DNA of 64,000 nucleotides from Marinobacter sp. F3R11 (lineage in GTDB: Bacteria > Pseudomonadota > Gammaproteobacteria > Pseudomonadales > Oleiphilaceae), in the NCBI RefSeq assembly GCF_003318275.1, contig NZ_QOCH01000003.1:64618-128617 (forward strand). Reading direction: 5' to 3'. Shown here piece by piece: positions 60,734-64,000 of this stretch. Each line of letters opens with the position of its first letter. Within the stretch, counting starts at the first letter, position 1. A program made the translations under genes and the position numbers. The notes below the pieces were generated by a model that did not search any database, had not been told where the DNA came from, and saw only the letters and a list, made by a program, of their open reading frames with translations.

Positions 60734-62410
60734 TCAGACTTTGAAGCGGCTCACCAGATCCCGCAGGCTTTCGCCCAGCCGAGCGAGCTCAAGGCTGGCT
60801 TCATTCGTCTGAGTGACCCCCGTATCGCTACGCTGCGCTGCATCGACGATACGTACCACGTTCTGATTGATTTCTTCTGCCACCTGGCTTTGTTGCTCTG
60901 CCGCAGTAGCAATCTGGGTTACCTGATCGTGAATCTGTCCGACGGATGTTTCAATGGTTGCCAGTGCGCCTGAGGCATGGTTGATGCGTTCCACCGTTTC
61001 GGACGACCGCTCCCGGGATCGGTTCATCCGTTCAACGGCTGAACGGGTTTCGCTTACAAAGCCGTCAATCATTTCACGGATCTGATCAGCAGACTCCGCA
61101 CTGCGCCGTGCAAGCTGGCGCACTTCATCTGCGACCACAGAAAAACCACGGCCATGATCACCCGCTCTGGCAGCCTCAATAGCCGCGTTCAATGCCAGCA
61201 GATTGGTCTGTTCAGTAACTGCCTGAATTACATCCAGTACCTTCTGGATATCGTCTGATTTTTCAGCCAGCGCATTGATACTCAGAGCGCTCTCCTGAAT
61301 TTCCTCAGACAACTGGTTTACAGCGCCCTGCGCACTGGCAATGGTTTCACCACCCTCTCTGGCCATCCGGTCTGCATCCGATGCGGCACCTTCAACCTCA
61401 CTGGCATTACCGGAAATCTGCTGGATGGTCGCTGCCATTTCATTAATCGCAGAGGCAATCTGATCGGTTTCCGACCCTTGCTCCTGCACGGACGCCCGCG
61501 TTTCATTTGCTACCCGGCTCAGTTCTTCCGCAGAAGATGCCACCTGATCCGTTGTGGCACCGACCTCCCGGATGGTTGTCTGAATTTTCATAACAAAAGC
61601 ATTGAAACGACGGCCCAGCTCTGAAAGCTCATCACTGCCCTGATCCGGCAAACGCTGGCGCAAATCACCCTCACCATCGGCGATTTCCTGCATCATTTCG
61701 CTTACGTTTTTCAAAGGCCTGGTTACTGTGCGGCCAACAAACACACCGATTACCAGTGAGATGACCACAACGATGAAGGTAACCAGAAGAATAAAGCCGA
61801 GTGTTGCAACTATGTTTTCCTCGATTTCCAAGCGGGCAGCTGCAACTTGCCGATCGATATCGGTAATGTAAACACCAGCACCAATCATCCAGTCCCAACC
61901 AGGAATAATTGCGGAGTAAGATACTTTCGACTCTTCATTACCTGATGCAGGGTTGGGCCAGTCATAGCCGAGATAGCCGGTGGACTCTGCAGCGTCAAAC
62001 AAGTCACCTACAAGCTGTCTGACGGCCGGACTATTATCCTGCCCCTCTCTGGAAGGGTCCGGCGAGTATGCAACAGCGCGCGCTGCCCGGTTGTAAGCAA
62101 AAACGTAGTTTGTCTTTTCGAACCGGATAGAGCGCAAACGGGATGCAGCCTGGGCTTTAGCTTCATCTTCAGACAATGCCGTATCGTTCTTCGCCTCCAG
62201 AACCACCGCTTTTGCCGCATCAATCAGGTTCTTCAGCCCCAGCTTCCGGGCTTCCAGGAGACTGGTTTCAAGGCGCTGTAACTCTGCTTCTCCATTCACC
62301 TTTATCTGACTGACTGAAATCCAGGCAACAGTTGCCGCTGTAACCAGCACTGGTATTAGCACTGCCAGCAGTAAACGGGTTCGTATATGCAGGTGGTTCA
62401 AAAAATTCAT
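60734..62410 (-). CDS. Methyl-accepting chemotaxis protein with sCache_2 sensor
   Basis: 558 aa. TM1 at about 12-32. The periplasmic single Cache domain (FEKTNYVFAYNRAA, GYLGYDWPNP, GWDWMIGAGVYITDID) runs at about 40-190. TM2 is near 195-215, then HAMP, and the signalling domain follows. The hairpin tip TEQTNLLALNAAIEAARAGD is intact, with VVADEVRQLARRSAESADQI after it. sCache_2 receptors commonly sense small organic acids, consistent with the transport genes around it. Confidence 0.93.
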   Translation of the reverse strand: MNFLNHLHIRTRLLLAVLIPVLVTAATVAWISVSQIKVNGEAELQRLETSLLEARKLGLKNLIDAAKAVVLEAKNDTALSEDEAKAQAASRLRSIRFEKTNYVFAYNRAARAVAYSPDPSREGQDNSPAVRQLVGDLFDAAESTGYLGYDWPNPASGNEESKVSYSAIIPGWDWMIGAGVYITDIDRQVAAARLEIEENIVATLGFILLVTFIVVVISLVIGVFVGRTVTRPLKNVSEMMQEIADGEGDLRQRLPDQGSDELSELGRRFNAFVMKIQTTIREVGATTDQVASSAEELSRVANETRASVQEQGSETDQIASAINEMAATIQQISGNASEVEGAASDADRMAREGGETIASAQGAVNQLSEEIQESALSINALAEKSDDIQKVLDVIQAVTEQTNLLALNAAIEAARAGDHGRGFSVVADEVRQLARRSAESADQIREMIDGFVSETRSAVERMNRSRERSSETVERINHASGALATIETSVGQIHDQVTQIATAAEQQSQVAEEINQNVVRIVDAAQRSDTGVTQTNEASLELARLGESLRDLVSRFKV

Positions 62411-62483
62411 TACGCCAGATCCTCAGGAGGGTATTGTCTCAAGGTATTAACGACGACAGTTTAAAGATCTTGAGGACAAACAG

Positions 62484-62699
62484 TTAATTTTCATGCACCA
62501 CATCAATGTCCCTGCCTTCGTCACACTTACGGCAATCAAGTTCAAAGCCAAGCATGGAACGCCGCCCTTCTGCGCTGGTCACCCAGGGCCTGTTCACCCA
62601 CGGCGGGGTATGACGTACATGCTGATTGTGGCCACAAGCAAGTTGAGCAACCCAATGAGATTCTTCATCCTGGTGGTATCCGGCTATCGGTTGTTTCAT
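62484..62699 (-). CDS. DUF3565 domain-containing protein
   Basis: 71 aa. Sequence features GYHQDEESHWVAQLACGHNQHVRHTPPW and two further Cys (DCRKC) match DUF3565 as I recall it. The Cys/His set (CGHxxH, CxxC) suggests metal binding. Function unknown. It lies 10 nt downstream of the CDF transporter gene. Confidence 0.85.
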   Translation of the reverse strand: MKQPIAGYHQDEESHWVAQLACGHNQHVRHTPPWVNRPWVTSAEGRRSMLGFELDCRKCDEGRDIDVVHEN

Positions 62700-62709
62700 A
62701 TCATCGAAA

Positions 62710-63579
62710 TCAATGAATCAGACTGTGTATAAAAATTGCGGGGCGTACAGGAAGACCTTCCAGATGCCGCAAAATAGTGCCCTTCAGACGCTCTGACCGC
62801 CCGGACCAGTTGGCAGGAAGGCTGATTTCCACCATCAGGTTCGGGCCGAGCTTGGCCATTCTCACCTGTTCCGGTGCAAGCCCCACCGAGTTCAGGACAT
62901 CATGAACTTCTTCCGTATACTCTGCCGGAGGTGCTGCAAGCATGAGCTCCCGTATCGCACCGATGGTCATTTTTACCGGCACAAGTATGAAATAGGCAGA
63001 AATAACGAGCATCATCATCGGATCAGCATACACGGCCCAGGAAGACCAGGCGCTCTGCTCCAGCCACCAGGCAATACCAAACCCCAACAGCACTGCTGCG
63101 CTGAGTACCGAATCCATAAACCACTGCCGCCGTTCGGCAAGGAGCAAGCCGGAAGATTCACGGCGCCCCACCCACTTCAGATACACCCATACCGCAGCAC
63201 AGCCCAGAACACTTACAGAAGCAAAAACCAGAGCCCTGTCGGCACTTACAGAGCGACCACCTTCAAGCATTGCAGCAATCGCAGATGCCAGAGACAACAA
63301 ACATACCAGCGTAATCACCAACCCTTTGACGGCAATCACCAAAGGCTCAACCGCACCACGACCAAACGGGTATTCCCTGGTGGCAGGACGGCGGACAACT
63401 CGTGCTGCGTATAAAGACAGGAGCGACAGCATCAGGCTGACCAAAGAGTATGCGCCATCAAACAGGATGACCAGCGAGTCAATCCACAAACCCCAGGTAA
63501 TTCCGGTCAGGGCAAACAGGCCGGCCGCAACCGCAGACACACTCAGCGCCATATTTTCCAGCGCTATAGACTTAAACAT
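62710..63579 (-). CDS. Cation diffusion facilitator family transporter
   Basis: 289 aa. Six membrane segments with ALTGITWGLWIDSLVILFDGAYS around the second (Asp residues at the metal site). The REYPFGRGAVEPL loop replaces the usual HxYPYGxxRxE pattern, and DPMMMLVISAYFI marks segment five. A C-terminal cytoplasmic domain with alpha-beta sequence follows. It exports a divalent metal such as Zn2+, Co2+ or Fe2+; specificity unknown. Divergent from the LysR gene. Confidence 0.88.
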   Translation of the reverse strand: MFKSIALENMALSVSAVAAGLFALTGITWGLWIDSLVILFDGAYSLVSLMLSLLSLYAARVVRRPATREYPFGRGAVEPLVIAVKGLVITLVCLLSLASAIAAMLEGGRSVSADRALVFASVSVLGCAAVWVYLKWVGRRESSGLLLAERRQWFMDSVLSAAVLLGFGIAWWLEQSAWSSWAVYADPMMMLVISAYFILVPVKMTIGAIRELMLAAPPAEYTEEVHDVLNSVGLAPEQVRMAKLGPNLMVEISLPANWSGRSERLKGTILRHLEGLPVRPAIFIHSLIH

Positions 63580-63674
63580 TTTGATCTCCCGTGATTTACC
63601 AGCATATTATCGCGGTGTATCTGGCGAGTGCGAGTCGGTGGCCGACGGAAAAACCGTCACCAGGGAGGTGTTTC

Positions 63675-64000
63675 TTGAAAACGTCACAGGTAAGAGTATT
63701 CCTGGCGGTAGTGCGCAACGGCACTATCGCAGCGGCAGCCCGGGAGCTTAACCGAAGCCGTACCACTGTAAGCACCGCTCTGGCAGCATTGGAAGACGAA
63801 CTTGGCGTAGCCCTGTTCGAACGCAGTGGAAACCAATTGCACCTGACAAGTATCGGCCAGGCCATAGTTACGGATTGTCGTCGGTTCGATCAGGTAGCAA
63901 TGCAGATTTCCGCACGCTGCCAGCATCACCTCAGCGGTGCAGAATCCGTTTTACGTATAGCCCGGGATGATTCAATTCCGGAATCCGTGTGGCGAGACCT
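63675..64000 (+). CDS. LysR-family transcriptional regulator (partial, runs off the window)
   Basis: The first 108 codons are visible from a TTG start at 63675, supported by GGGAGG 6 nt upstream. The N-terminal helix-turn-helix reads VFLAVVRNGTIAAAARELNRSRTTVSTALAALEDELG (in part), and FERSGNQLHLTSIGQ follows, both LysR features. Divergent from the CDF transporter gene with 95 nt between. Confidence 0.85.
   Translation, partial: MKTSQVRVFLAVVRNGTIAAAARELNRSRTTVSTALAALEDELGVALFERSGNQLHLTSIGQAIVTDCRRFDQVAMQISARCQHHLSGAESVLRIARDDSIPESVWRD

Noticed and set aside
1..64000. CRISPR arrays, tRNA/rRNA genes, prophage or transposon genes, integrase attachment sites
   Set aside because: No direct-repeat arrays, RNA gene signatures or recombinase-type proteins were seen when reading the window; short RNAs could be missed by eye.

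Overview
The window looks like a chromosomal segment of a marine, salt-tolerant gammaproteobacterium, most likely Marinobacter or a close relative. That assignment rests on the E. coli-type paa gene set with PaaX, an ectoine-type TRAP system with its UspA partner, an NhaD Na+/H+ antiporter, a DUF3565 protein, potABCD and moderate GC content. No database search was possible. I saw no rRNA, tRNA, CRISPR array, insertion sequence or integrase.

Layout. (1) 58-8033, minus strand: a catabolic operon for CoA-thioester chemistry (two SDRs, hot-dog thioesterase, ACAD10/11-type acyl-CoA dehydrogenase, ACAD10/11-type small-molecule kinase, SurE, acyl-CoA ligase, ketopantoate-reductase-like protein). Its kinase, dehydrogenase, SDR and ligase recall the Lva (levulinate/4-hydroxyacid) system. 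A divergent acyl-CoA ligase (8178-9779) and an enoyl-CoA isomerase (9788-10528) follow. (2) 10693-13682: a complete TRAP importer. (3) 13720-33363: a phenylacetate catabolic island with paaY and a small unknown gene on the minus strand, then paaGHIJK, paaABCDE, paaZ, a five-gene branched-chain-type ABC importer on the minus strand, and paaX divergent from it. paaF is not in the cluster. (4) 33380-39356: a large lipoprotein of probable alpha/beta-hydrolase type, a YeiH-type exporter, an FMN reductase and nhaD. (5) 39512-46113: a second branched-chain-type ABC importer translationally coupled to an acyl-CoA synthetase, divergent from a PaaG-like crotonase and a set of flavin enzymes. (6) 49570-53107: teaABCD-type ectoine TRAP operon. 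(7) 53132-64000: a 7TMR-DISM diguanylate cyclase, potABCD, an orphan TakP-type TRAP binding protein, a Cache chemoreceptor, a DUF3565 protein, a CDF transporter and the start of a LysR regulator.

How it works together. Phenylacetate would be activated by PaaK, epoxidised by PaaABCE with PaaD assisting assembly, isomerised by PaaG, opened and oxidised by PaaZ, then beta-oxidised by PaaH and PaaJ to acetyl-CoA and succinyl-CoA. PaaI and PaaY remove dead-end thioesters. The same inverted repeat, TGATAC-N27-GTATCA, occurs upstream of paaG, upstream of paaA and in the liv/paaX divergent region. I infer that it is the PaaX operator and that the ABC importer belongs to the same regulon.

The most unusual items are the LivF ATPase in the paa island, which carries a complete N-terminal hemerythrin-like domain, the three-copy operator pattern, a structured leader in front of nhaD, and the SurE-containing kinase/dehydrogenase operon.
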